Positions 49,362 through 60,420 of a stretch of 64,000 nt of DNA are shown here, in pieces. The stretch covers positions 62,001 through 126,000 of the forward strand of contig CALSFV010000399.1 of NCBI GenBank assembly GCA_943737045.1, written 5' to 3'. A program made the position numbers and the translations under genes. This DNA is from Parapristionchus giblindavisi (Eukaryota > Nematoda > Chromadorea > Rhabditida > Diplogasteridae). Each line of letters starts with the position of its first letter. Within the stretch, counting starts at the first letter, position 1. A model generated the notes under the pieces. The model was not told the DNA's origin. It made no database searches and saw only the letters and a list, made by a program, of their open reading frames with translations.

Positions 49362-50089
49362 GGTCCCAACTTTCCCTTGGTCGCGTCACTTCATGATCAC
49401 GCCAAGCCCGAATCTTCCGTCAAGTTCTCCAATGACGACCACTACATAGCGTCCGGGTCCGCCGATAAGACTATCCGCATTGGATCGTGTAAGTTGTTTT
49501 GCTACTTCCGGTTTCCTATTCCTGATCTATATTTTAAAGTACAACACAATTAACGAGTGCGTGTTTGCGTTTCAGCTAGGCGTATTGAGATAAACTCGCT
49601 TAGTGGTGTACATGTGTTCCAAAATAATGATTGTTATAACGATTTAATCACTCGTTTATTTACAGGACGGATGCGAAGCCATGGTGTGCCAATAGCGGCC
49701 ACAAGTTAGGCATCTCCGACGTTGCATGGGGTACTAATGGATATTTACTCTGTTCCGCCAGTTACGATACGACGATCAAGGTACTGTGTGACATCTGTTC
49801 TGAAACATTCGTGATTAAGATAAACCTGCAAGTAGTCTGTTGAGTTATATCGATTGGTTATCTCGAAATTGTCCAGGAAGTTATTCGGAGTACAGAAATG
49901 TGATCCGAAAGAATTAATAGCATTTGTCATTCCAATTCCTCTAGTTTATTTTATTTGTTAAATTTGAAATGATTTTATTAACCAATTAAGGATCATTTGA
50001 TGAACAAGTTCGAATATTGGACGTGAAGACAGCAGCATGTGTCAAGAGTCTCCTCTCTCACTCCGATACCGTTTCTGCTGTTAAACTCG
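49362..50089 (+). pseudogene. wdr-5-like: WDR5-like WD40 gene fragment, copy 2
   Basis: This copy is essentially identical to 17394-18121, with blocks at 49362-49486, 49666-49780 and 49993-50089. The same defects are present: a non-joining frame before [11 protein letters not shown] and about 30 missing WD-repeat residues. The lesion therefore predates the segmental duplication. Confidence 0.75.
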
Positions 50090-50604
50090 GTTAGTTGTCA
50101 TTTTTTTAATTATATTTAAATTAGTATTGTGATTAAAACTGCTATTTTACCATGCGTTACGGTAACATCTTGATATTGATTTAATGATTGACAAGGTAGC
50201 ATTCGTATCAAAGATATTGATTGATGCGATATTCTACATTGCCTATTAATGGTGAATAGCTTTTGTATTTCGCGCCTGCCGTATCCTCACTACACCACGT
50301 CACCACAACTGCTGATTGTTGTAGATGATGACCATCCGTGTCTTTCATCAAATTCTCGCACAGTTGCAAGAACATACTACTCTGGAAAGTACACGCAAGA
50401 TTTTGGGGTTCAGTAAGGTACACTTTCTGCTCAATAACGAGTTCTTTCACACTTATCAATAGTTTATTCATTAAAGTCACATATATGTGCAGAACTGTTC
50501 TCTCTGCAGATCATCTATTGATCGTAGATTATCAGGGCCTGAAAACGTACACTGGCTACACGAATAAGAAGTACTGCATATTCACCAACTTCTCGGTCAG
50601 GTAC

Positions 50605-50750
50605 GGTAGCCATATTGATTACTGTAGATATATCGATTACTGTAGGTATAGGGATTACTGTAGGTATAGAGATTACTGTAGGTATAGGGATTACTGTAGG
50701 TATAGAGATTACTATAGGTATAGGGATTTCTGTAGATATATCGATTACTG
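50605..50750. repeat. 18-bp minisatellite, segment 1 of 3
   Basis: ATTACTGTAGGTATAGAG units immediately left of element X. With 53350-53707 and 54993-55430 it forms one array split by two transposons. Confidence 0.9.
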
Positions 50751-50752
50751 TA

Positions 50753-53347
50753 CAGGGTGCGGCATAATTACGGAGACAACATGTTTGATCTCCCCTCATC
50801 ACACGTGTTGAGCAAATCGGCTCAACTTATAACATTTTATCAACAACTATCATAGTAACAACAATCAATGACTACTTCTCAATTCTGCCTCATTTCGCGC
50901 GAATAACTTGCTTTAAAGGGGTCGGGTGCGCATCGACGGTGGCGGACAGGTACGGCACGTCAATATTGTCCCATTTCCGGAGAAGGGCATGATTCAGCGA
51001 CTCCAGATTCAAGTGGGGACGAGCTCAAGACTTGCTCTCGAGAACTGATCACACAGAATATTCGGGGAGGTTCAGATCGGACGTGCAGGCATGCAATTCC
51101 GAGGAGGTGATGAAGGAGGGACAGTGGCTCTTCAGCCAGGCTTGCGCAATCTTCGCTATTTGAGCCAGTGTAGAATCTTTCAGGTAGCACCAACGCTTGT
51201 TCCCGAAGTGGAGCTTGGCCCATGGGTTCATAAAGTTCTTCAGGATCCATTTTAGGTAGTACTCGTTGTTCATCTTGATTCCAGGATCAACGAAAAGCAG
51301 GGGATTTTTGCCCGTAGCACAGGTCTCAACTCAGATGATGATCTTCCGGGGATGAGAGACTTGTTTTACGACTCTACCCCTTTCATCCGCTAGACAGGAG
51401 TCATCTGCCCATATAATATCGTTTTGGGCACTGTACGATTGTTTTACAGTGAACAGCTTCTCATCGTAGAAAACTGCCACCTTGTGTCCGCCGACGCAGT
51501 TCGAGCCGGGAGTGACTTTCATCTTTCGAGCGTGGCATGAGAATTCCGGTCGGAAAGGATGTCGGCCTTGCTCATCGGTTATGGGCGAAGGTTCAGCTAG
51601 CCACGGGTGATTCATATGACCCATCTATCCTACAGGGTGGGTATTAATTATTGCGACACATTATTATGGTGGCACAAAATGCGTTTGCGTGGTTATGGCG
51701 TGCTCATTTCTTTATATTTTCATGATTATTAGTTTTTTCGTTCATGATTTAAGTTTCAAGTCAATCGGATCATTTTGAGCCTAAATATGATTTCCACAAT
51801 GGATCGTTACCATGTGAGGGCGCGGCATAAGCGCAACCGGCATATCGAAAGCTGTTGGCGTTCCACGACAGAAGGTTTACCGGACGCTGGCGAGGTACAG
51901 GTAGACTGGAGGGATACTGGACCATCCCTGGAGAGGCATGAAACCCAAGGTGGTCACGCCGAATGTCGTCGTGGCTGTGAAAAATCGAATCGGCCGCAAT
52001 CCGCACCGCTCGATGAAGAATCTGGCTCGGGACTTCCAGATGGGCCCCGGCTCCACGGGAAAAGTGGTGAAGGAGAAGCTGAATATGACCCCATACTGTG
52101 TGAGAAAAACGGTCATCATCAGTGGGAAGAATCAGGAGATGTGCCTCAAAAAGTGTCGCGTCGTCTTTGCTAGCACGCACCGCCGGCAGCACTGTGTGTT
52201 ATTGTTCTCCGATGAGACGCTGTTCATCGTGCAAGCCGCCTACCAACCCCTAAGTCACTAAGTGCTTACTACGGACCACCAGGTTGCTAACTGCAATGGT
52301 CGGATTGTCCTTACCACCTCCCAACCCCAATAAACCAATGGTTTTGACCGTGATGTGCGAATCCGTAGAGAGACACCTGATTTTTGTGAATCCGGGCACC
52401 AAGATAGAAAAGAAATGATACTTAGAGAAGATATTCAAGGTCGCCCAGCTCCCCTGGAGCCATTCCCACTTCGGAAATTCATCGTGGGCCTTAGACCATG
52501 ATGGAGCTCCAGTTTATATGGAAAAGTTCGTTAAACCGTGGCGAAAGGAGAAGTTTCTCGACTTAATTCGAGGAGATTAATGGCTGCCTTTCCCCCGATC
52601 TCAGCCCCCTGGTCTACTCAGTCAATGGTACCTTGGAGGATAGGACCTGTGCTACTCCCAACCCAAATCTTGAGTCCCTGAAGAAAGCCTTGAAGAAGGA
52701 GTGGTCGAAGAAGGATACCACATACCTGCGTGTTGCGACAGACGCGTACCTCTCAAGTCTCAAGGATCTCATCAAGACCAATGGAGGCAGAATCGAGCAA
52801 TGATAGTTTTATTGTATTCCCAGATGATTGAAGATTATCTGGTAAATATTTGGACGGAACTCGATTTTTTTGAAAAAAAGATATTTCGTTTTTACGGTGT
52901 CGCAATAATTAATGCCCACCCTGTATACTCCCAGCTTCTTTGCTTTATTCTTTCAGCTCATCTTGCCGCTGTACCGGATTTCATCTGTGATGTTCTTGAC
53001 GACCCTCTTCGCGGTCCCATAAGTTTTTGTGCCTCATCCCTTGTGATCATAGATAGTATTGAACTCGGGGAAGAGATTGATTACTTTGTGGACGATCGAG
53101 CGATGCACTTTGAGCCTCCAAGTGGTCTCCGAAAGTGCGACACCGGGTTGGTACAGAGGAAAAATGGAAGCGGGGTAGAGACTACGACGTGCCATTTCAC
53201 TGAATGAAAAGCAATCATCGCCAAAATAAGACACGAGATACTCATAATGATGAGCTTTAATGAAATGATTTCGAGAGCGCCGGTGGATCACCCAAAAGCC
53301 GCTGCTAAATGCAAAAAGTCTTGTCTCCGTAATTATGCCGCACCCTG
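50753..53347 (-). mobile_element. Tc1/mariner element X, complete ends, interrupted by element Z
   Basis: TIRs CAGGGTGCGGCATAATTACG and complement are flanked by TA (50751-50752, 53348-53349). Without Z it is 1302 bp. The transposase is on the minus strand. The N-terminal part (53291 down to about 52926) has a helix-turn-helix-like RSIVHKVINLFPEFNTIYD. The catalytic part (51624 down to about 50850) has FYDEKLF, VDPGIKMNNEYYLKW and DLNLPEYS. Stops are present in both, so it is inactive. Confidence 0.88.
51633..52923 (+). mobile_element. Tc1/mariner element Z, complete, nested in X
   Basis: 1291 bp with TIRs CAGGGTGGGTATTAATTATT and complement (CAGGGTGGGCATTAATTATT), between TA at 51631-51632 and 52924-52925. 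The transposase reads on + from about 51799: an N-terminal DNA-binding part (VYRTLARYRETGG, RIGRNPHRSMKNLA), the first motif LLFSDETLF, and the C-terminal PPDLSPLVYSV, NLESLKKALKKEW and LRVATDAYLSSLKDL. Frameshifts and stops make it inactive. The mirror arm of the palindrome has the empty TA site at 63219-63220. Confidence 0.92.
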
Positions 53348-53349
53348 TA

Positions 53350-53707
53350 GGTATAGTGATTACTGTAGGTATAGAGATTACTGTAGGTATAGGGATTTCT
53401 GTAGATATATCGATTACTGTAGGTATAGTGATTACTGTAGGTATAGGGATTTCTGTGGAGTTATCGATTACTGTAGGTATAGTGATTACTGTAGGTATAG
53501 AGATTTCTGTAGATATATCGATTACTGTAGGTATAGAGATTACTGTAGATATATCGATTACTGTAGGTATAGGGATTACTGTAGGTATAGAGATTACTGT
53601 AGGTATAAGGATTACTGCAGGTATAGGGATTTCTGTAGATATATCGATTACTGTAGGTATAGAGATTACTGTAGGTATAAGGATTACTGTATGTATAGGG
53701 ATTTCTG
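53350..53707. repeat. 18-bp minisatellite, segment 2 of 3
   Basis: About 20 units of the ATTACTGTAGGTATAGAG family between elements X and Y, with variant units GATATATCGATTACTGTA. The ORFs rich in CRYRDY and VGIEIT are translations of the array. Confidence 0.95.
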
Positions 53708-53709
53708 TA

Positions 53710-54990
53710 CAGGGTGCGTGATAATTACATGCTCTCGAACTTTTATCTATATCTCCCCCTAGACTGCGAGTTGAGCAATCAGTTTCATACCATTATTTAT
53801 TCAATTCATTAGTAACAAGAATATGTCAATGGATTTCTATGTGCCCCCCTTTCGCTGTAATGCAAGCCCGGAGGAAATTCTCGAATGCGATATGACTTAC
53901 GGAGGTATTCGTCGTTGAATTTGTTCCATGCTCGGAGGCGACCCAACTTCAGACTGCCCAGAGTGTATTACTTGGTAGTAGAGATCATGCTCACCAGAAA
54001 TCCCGGCACTGAGGTTCCGGGGATTGAAGTCGTGTGAGAAGGGGTCATTCGTTTGGAGTCATGTAGTCGGGAAACTTCTCACCAAACCACATGGTCGTGG
54101 CTTTGGTTGTTTCCGCCGCCCTGCTGCTGCGTCCAAAAGCTCCGACCGAAGTGAGACTTGGTCCGGGGGAGGAGTGTGGCTTTCAGGATGTGATTGATTT
54201 AGTCCTCACCTTCACGCCTGGGGTCACAAAGACGAGAGACATATGGCAGTTGGAGCAGAGGCCCGTCCACACCATCGTATAAGCAGGATGCGAGACATGA
54301 CCAGTGATGCCACCCCGTTTGTTATATTCCTTGACATCGTGGGCGATGATTGTGTTGTTTAGAGAACTGATCTCACAATGGAGGTTAAGGAACTGTTCAT
54401 CAGCAAGTGAAGCGGTGAAATGTTCGTAAATGCAACAACGGTCAAGAAGGAGAGGGCACCGCATTCTACATAGATTGATCCTGAGATCGGTCAAACCAAG
54501 CAGTTTACAGTACATGTATAGATGCTGCATCGGACCAGATTTGACAATCCCACGACTAATAAATCAGAGATACCGAGCTTTCAAGCCATCCCAACCATGC
54601 ACTGCTTAGGGTTACGGTAGATCTTCTGGCGAATTCTCTCACGGTTCTAGGGTAAAGTTGCGGACACCGGTCTTCCTCGCACACGACGGCCACCTTCTGT
54701 GCCGAGTTAGTCGTAGCGTCGGATGGCGTGGTAGATGATTCTCTTGGGAGCGTTGAGTCGAATGAAGATGTTGGAAGGCTGGATTCCTTCGTGTTTGTGT
54801 TTCAGGATAGTACATCTCATCGGGTTTGCCTCCACCACCCTTGACTAACTAGACTAAACGGATTGAAACCTCGAACAGTTTTATACGAAAGGTCAACCAT
54901 CATGGAGATGCAACTGGTGTTGCGAAATATCGATTGGCTGCGATTGTGCAATCTGATGAAATTGAGTGCAAGTAATTATCACGCACCCAG
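53710..54990 (-). mobile_element. Tc1/mariner element Y, 1281 bp
   Basis: TIRs CAGGGTGCGTGATAATTAC and CTGGGTGCGTGATAATTAC (complement at the right end) are flanked by TA (53708-53709, 54991-54992). The transposase is on the minus strand from about 54820: MRCTILKHKHEGIQPSNIF, GRPVSATLP, NRERIRQKIYRNPKQCM, then LADEQFLNLHCEISSLNN (first motif region) and FVTPGVKV. Frame breaks follow. Its TIRs resemble those of X, so the two are relatives. Confidence 0.88.
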
Positions 54991-54992
54991 TA

Positions 54993-55430
54993 GATATATC
55001 GATTACTGTAGGTATAGTGATTACTGTAGGTATAGATATTACTGTAGGTATAGAGATTACTGTAGGTATAGGGATTACTGGAGGTATAGGGATTTCTGTA
55101 GCTATAGAGATTACTGTAGGTATCGAGATTACTGTAGGTATAGAGATTACTGTAGGTATAGGGATTACTGGAGGTATAGGGATTTCTGTAGCTATAGAGA
55201 TTACTGTAGGTATAGAGATTACTGTAGGTATAGGGATTACTGGAGGTATAGGGATTTCTGTAGCTATAGAGATTACTGTAGGTATAGAGATTACTGTAGG
55301 TATAGAGATTACTGTAGGTATAGGGATTACTGGAGGTATAGGGATTTCTGTAGCTATAGAGATTACTGTAGGTATAGAGATTACTGTAGGTATAGGGATT
55401 TCTGTAGATATAGGGATTACTGTAGGTATC
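54993..55430. repeat. 18-bp minisatellite, segment 3 of 3
   Basis: About 24 units, including a higher-order pattern in which GGGATTACTGGAGGTATA and GGGATTTCTGTAGCTATA recur every 4-5 units. This suggests recent multi-unit amplification. Confidence 0.95.
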
Positions 55431-55723
55431 TAACGTTTGATTTTCAAATAAAAAATTAAAAGGCAAATATAATATCATCAAAATAATTAATATCATCTGC
55501 AGCGCTTTGATCTTTTCGAATAATAAAAAAATCTAGAAATGGTACAGAGACGAAGCGGATCTCGCCCAAACTTCGTCCGTGGTGGCTTTTATTGAAGGCT
55601 AAATTATCAAATGTCTTATAAGAGGGTATTATTTAGCGTTGTTAATGTATAACTCTGCATAGTAATAGTTTAATATCGAATATTATATTTTTCGTTGAGA
55701 TCTTTAAAATTCACTATTTCCAG

Positions 55724-57267
55724 ATCGATCTATTGTCTTCGATTCTCGAGACGACACCCGAAGCTATTGTAGAGAAGACAGACGGCTGGAATACGGTGAA
55801 GGTTGGTAAAGAATTATGAATTATGATAACGGATTATGACCATACTTGGGAAGCATTGCCACAAACAACAAGACCCACCCAATTTTCGGACCCGACCCAC
55901 CCGATTTAGCCAATTCACACAATTTTATTAAACTATCATATTAGGTTGATGCATAAGTTTCTTGACAACACTTTGTCCCTCGTATTTCTCTTGTTGTTTA
56001 TCGCAGCGGCCTCTACTCTCAATGCTCGAGGGACACATCCCCCCCTGCCCAGTGTGTTTTCGCGTTAGTCCATCTAGTCGTTCGGCTGAGAATGCCGTAT
56101 GTTTTCGTCCCCAACCGAATTTACCTACATGGATCGGAGATTGATGCAGCTGGGTATTTTTTAACCCTGTGGTGCCGATTCGACTGACTCGGTCGTGCCA
56201 CCACTGGGGATAAAATGTGGGTGTGATATTCACACCCACGAAAGTAAAGCTTTCGGTTTGGTGGAGCGTCAGAGGAATTGTGTATTGGAAGCTGGTATCC
56301 CAAGCGCAGACCATAACCGGTGAAGTATATGTTACTCATTCTGAGAAAGTAGAAGGCCTTACGCGGGCGGCATTCATAGGTCGAAAATTATGTTACACAG
56401 CACCAAGTCTGACCTTATTTTGAGCCAAAATTTCACAAAATTCGAAAAACCTGACCGGATTTCGAGCCAAATTTGCCAAAAATAGAAAAATATGATCGGA
56501 TTTTGAAAACTGATAACCTAGCTATTCGACCTATGGCGGCATTGTGTCCACGTATGTTGAAGGCCCATCTCTAATCCACCCATGTGAAACAAGCTGAAAT
56601 CTATTTTCATCATGATAACGTAAGACCCCACCCACCGTATTCACCCGACCTTGGCCCCTCTGACTACCATGTGTTTTCGGCCCCCTATCACTTCGTCAAA
56701 GGACCCAACTTCGATGACCGAGCCAGTGTCAAGAAGGTGTTGACCAACTTCTTCAAGTCCCAGCCCGGCTCTTTCTGGCATGACGGGATCTACAAGTTGC
56801 CCGATAAATGGCGCTAGACCATCACTGCCGAGGGGCATACTTCTAAGTTGAGCCTGCGCTTGTACATTTTGTGGTGTTCGTACTTAATCTTGTAAAGAAA
56901 CATATGCATCAACCTAATATTTGAATGATCCATTTTTGCGTCCGATCTACCCGATTAGAATTTATTGCCATAAAGTTTGAACACGTATGATTAGGTCTGA
57001 TAAGTCTCTGTTCAAAAGCTGCGTAGAGAATGAAATGCTCTCCATTTTGCCCTTTTCATTACCACATAAATGACAGAGTTCTGTATCGAGGATAACTTTT
57101 AGGGTCCTATAGGATATCTTATTAATTGGTTGTCGATGTGATTATGGATACGGTAATTTCAGATGTACGAGATATTGAGTGCGGACGAGGAGTACGTTCA
57201 CTCGATAGTGAGAGCGACGATGGATGATGTGGTGCGAGCAGTAGTGTTCATGCGAGGGTTACGGTAG
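55724..57267 (+). CDS. Last two exons of an unrecognised gene, left palindrome arm
   Basis: Exon 55724-55801 (acceptor TTTCCAG, donor GTTGGT) encodes LSSILETTPEAIVEKTDGW-type sequence. Exon 57163-57267 (acceptor TTTCAG) encodes MYEILSADEEYVHSIVRATM, then ends FMRGLR and TAG. Phases match (0/0), giving 60 residues of a C-terminus. Upstream exons were not found: the minisatellite and transposons lie directly 5'. The intron contains a mariner element. It could be a broken 3' end left by rearrangement. I recognise no domain. Confidence 0.45.
55941..56917 (+). mobile_element. mariner element W (977 bp, decayed), left arm
   Basis: TIRs TTAGGTTGATGCATAAGTTT and complement are flanked by TA (55939-55940, 56918-56919). 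Mariner transposase remnants on +: VKLSVWWSVRGIVYWKL (around 56238), then FHHDNVRPH and PPYSPDLGPSDYHVF (second and third catalytic motifs of the D,D34D type), and a C-terminal GIYKLPDKWR. It is shorter than a typical 1.3-kb mariner and has a MITE inserted at 56375-56535, so it is non-autonomous. Confidence 0.88.
56375..56535. mobile_element. 161-bp MITE nested in mariner W, TSD GCGGCATT
   Basis: CATAGGTCGAAAATTATG at the left end and CTATTCGACCTATG at the right are bordered by GCGGCATT (56367-56374, 56536-56543). The 8-bp target duplication points to a hAT-type MITE and defines the ends of the family also found in RAD21 introns. Confidence 0.85.
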
Positions 57268-57448
57268 CCCAAGTTCCATGTAGACTTTTCAGCTTTAAGA
57301 TACCGTAGGAGTCGATTGTTATTGATTGATTGTTTGTATTCGCATTTTTACATTGGATAAACATTTGATAATTATCATTGTTGGCACGACAACCAAAAAA
57401 GAGGTTGATATGATTTCAATAATTTGATTAATATAATTTAATTACGTT

Positions 57449-58695
57449 TTGTAAAAGGAGCCAACGATAGAGATTAATGTAATTTTATTCGAAGGAAATA
57501 AAAACAAAAATGCACTTTCACTTTCACGGCGGCTCAATGATAGTAATTAAGAAGCTCTTGCCTGAGAAAGAAAGTATCGCAAACTGAGTGATGATAAGCA
57601 GTAAAACATCTAGGTTCTCCCAGCGCGAAAAGTTGATTACGGTATATCTGGGCGCTCGCTTCTGACTAGACCTATCATCGAGTTTTACGATTCGCGAGTC
57701 ATGCTGAGATTAGTGGATAGAGCTTTTGTTTAGCGATCCGAAACTCGTAGGTTCGAATCCCGCCCAGTGCAAATCAACTTTGCCGATTTTTCGTAATGCA
57801 AGAGCCTTCAAGCCAAAGTTAAATGTAGGGATTTTTCTTCATTGAACCGCCGTGACTTTGTCTTTCATAGTCATGAATTTATTTCAATAATTCTTTATTT
57901 TTCGTGGCCATGAATTTATTTCAATAATCCGCACCCTACTCCCTTTACATATACGATGTGATAATAACAATCAGTTCTAGAGCGAAAGCGCCTTTTATAG
58001 GATTACGGCCAAAAGTGTATATGTAGTGTCATAAAAGTGCTCGGCGTACCCCAGACGGGTTTTGTGCAGGATTGAACTGAGTGGCTGTGGGCGGGACTTG
58101 GTCGGTTCCAAATCGCACCAAGTTATTACCTCATCATAAATACAGCCGTCATTACTTAATTTATTACTTAAGGTTAAACTTAAGCCTTAAGTTAAGTGAT
58201 AAGAAATAAGTTAAGTTCAGTTAAGTAAATAAAGATCAATTAAGGGTTGCTATCGAAAAATAAGTTAAGTGATGATTAAATAAGGTAAGTTAATATTACA
58301 CTCGAATATTTTTAATTGATGAATCACAATAGTGGTGTACGATACATTCATTAATTTATTTATAAATAAATAAACATTAGTTCCATACCTCATGCTACAG
58401 ATTACTGTAACACAACATAGCACATCACGGATTACGGTAGCGCCACACAACATACATCACCGATTGTGGAACGACCGATAAAGGTAACATCACAAAATGT
58501 TTACCAGGGATAAGAAATATGATTGTGAACTACTGTAACCTACCGTAATCCGGTTTGACTTGTCAGAAAAATTCGATGTGTGAGATTTAAGTATACGTTG
58601 TCGGAATAAGCACAGTGTGCGGGAAGAATATTGTGATCGTAAACTACCGTAATCCACCGTAACCCATCATAACAAACACCAGAATGATTGCTTCT
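57449..58695. other. Spacer of the giant palindrome
   Basis: 1247 bp of single-copy sequence. The left part has a smaller inverted repeat (about 57530-57640 with 57770-57880; CACGGCGG, AAGCTCTTGC and AAAGTTGATT shared as complements) around a tRNA-like segment. The rest is AT-rich, with TTAAGTTAAGT runs at 58165-58290 and TACCGTAATCC words. No protein gene was recognised. Confidence 0.6.
57694..57771 (+). other. tRNA-like segment with Pol III A/B-box-like motifs
   Basis: GGTTCGAATCC (57751-57761) is a perfect B-box/T-loop, and TGCTGAGATTAGTGG upstream resembles an A-box/D-arm. The acceptor stem does not pair well and the anticodon loop would be too long, so this is a decayed tRNA or the head of a tRNA-derived SINE, not a functional tRNA. 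Confidence 0.35.
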
Positions 58696-58876
58696 AACGT
58701 AATTAAATTATATTAATCAAATTATTGAAATCATATCAACCTCTTTTTTGGTTGTCGTGCCAACAATGATAATTATCAAATGTTTATCCAATGTAAAAAT
58801 GCAAATACAAACAATCAATCAATAACAATCGACTCCTACGGTATCTTAAAGCTGAAAAGTCTACATGGAACTTGGG

Positions 58877-60420
58877 CTACCGTAACCCTCGCATGAACAC
58901 TACTGCTCGCACCACATCATCCATCGTCGCTCTCACTATCGAGTGAACGTACTCCTCGTCCGCACTCAATATCTCGTACATCTGAAATTACCGTATCCAT
59001 AATCACATCGACAACCAATTAATAAGATATCCTATAGGACCCTAAAAGTTATCCTCGATACAGAACTCTGTCATTTATGTGGTAATGAAAAGGGCAAAAT
59101 GGAGAGCATTTCATTCTCTACGCAGCTTTTGAACAGAGACTTATCAGACCTAATCATACGTGTTCAAACTTTATGGCAATAAATTCTAATCGGGTAGATC
59201 GGACGCAAAAATGGATCATTCAAATATTAGGTTGATGCATATGTTTCTTTACAAGATTAAGTACGAACACCACAAAATGTACAAGCGCAGGCTCAACTTA
59301 GAAGTATGCCCCTCGGCAGTGATGGTCTAGCGCCATTTATCGGGCAACTTGTAGATCCCGTCATGCCAGAAAGAGCCGGGCTGGGACTTGAAGAAGTTGG
59401 TCAACACCTTCTTGACACTGGCTCGGTCATCGAAGTTGGGTCCTTTGACGAAGTGATAGGGGGCCGAAAACACATGGTAGTCAGAGGGGCCAAGGTCGGG
59501 TGAATACGGTGGGTGGGGTCTTACGTTATCATGATGAAAATAGATTTCAGCTTGTTTCACATGGGTGGATTAGAGATGGGCCTTCAACATACGTGGACAC
59601 AATGCCGCCATAGGTCGAATAGCTAGGTTATCAGTTTTCAAAATCCGATCATATTTTTCTATTTTTGGCAAATTTGGCTCGAAATCCGGTCAGGTTTTTC
59701 GAATTTTGTGAAATTTTGGCTCAAAATAAGGTCAGACTTGGTGCTGTGTAACATAATTTTCGACCTATGAATGCCGCCCGCGTAAGGCCTTCTACTTTCT
59801 CAGAATGAGTAACATATACTTCACCGGTTATGGTCTGCGCTTGGGATACCAGCTTCCAATACACAATTCCTCTGACGCTCCACCAAACCGAAAGCTTTAC
59901 TTTCGTGGGTGTGAATATCACACCCACATTTTATCCCCAGTGGTGGCACGACCGAGTCAGTCGAATCGGCACCACAGGGTTAAAAAATACCCAGCTGCAT
60001 CAATCTCCGATCCATGTAGGTAAATTCGGTTGGGGACGAAAACATACGGCATTCTCAGCCGAACGACTAGATGGACTAACGCGAAAACACACTGGGCAGG
60101 GGGGGATGTGTCCCTCGAGCATTGAGAGTAGAGGCCGCTGCGATAAACAACAAGAGAAATACGAGGGACAAAGTGTTGTCAAGAAACTTATGCATCAACC
60201 TAATATGATAGTTTAATAAAATTGTGTGAATTGGCTAAATCGGGTGGGTCGGGTCCGAAAATTGGGTGGGTCTTGTTGTTTGTGGCAATGCTTCCCAAGT
60301 ATGGTCATAATCCGTTATCATAATTCATAATTCTTTACCAACCTTCACCGTATTCCAGCCGTCTGTCTTCTCTACAATAGCTTCGGGTGTCGTCTCGAGA
60401 ATCGAAGACAATAGATCGAT
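58877..60420 (-). CDS. Last two exons of the unrecognised gene, right palindrome arm
   Basis: Mirror copy of the left-arm exons: 60343-60420 and 58877-58981 on the minus strand, with the same phases and TAG stop. The two copies converge on the spacer. Function is unknown. Confidence 0.45.
59227..60203 (-). mobile_element. mariner element W, right arm copy
   Basis: Mirror of 55941-56917, including the nested MITE (59609-59769). It was copied by the inverted duplication rather than inserted independently, because the TA sites and nested MITE are shared. Confidence 0.9.

Larger units (their letters stand above)
44538..52484. repeat. Segmental duplication, copy 2
   Basis: Counterpart of 11850-20516. 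It continues past 52484 into the rest of element Z, where copy 1 breaks off, so copy 2 keeps the ancestral right-hand context. It lacks the 1307-bp insertion of copy 1, but has a private inverted fragment at about 47430-47540. Confidence 0.9.
50839..57448. repeat. Left arm of giant inverted duplication
   Basis: This arm is the reverse complement of 58696-64000, apart from the extra element Z. For positions right of 52925 the paired coordinates sum to 116144; left of 51632 they sum to 114851. The difference of 1293 equals Z plus its TA duplication. ORF translations in the two arms are identical where I compared them. Confidence 0.95.

Noticed and set aside
53350..53707. Possible CRISPR array
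   Set aside because: The regularly spaced short repeats are contiguous tandem units without unique spacers, and the DNA is eukaryotic.
54863..55459. 198-residue ORFs on both strands rich in CRYRDY or YSNLYTY
   Set aside because: They are translations of the 18-bp minisatellite, open on both strands because the unit length is divisible by three and lacks stops. No splice or start context supports a protein.
57694..57771. Functional tRNA gene
   Set aside because: The B-box is perfect, but the acceptor stem mismatches and the anticodon stem forms only with a 10-base loop, so it is listed only as tRNA-like.
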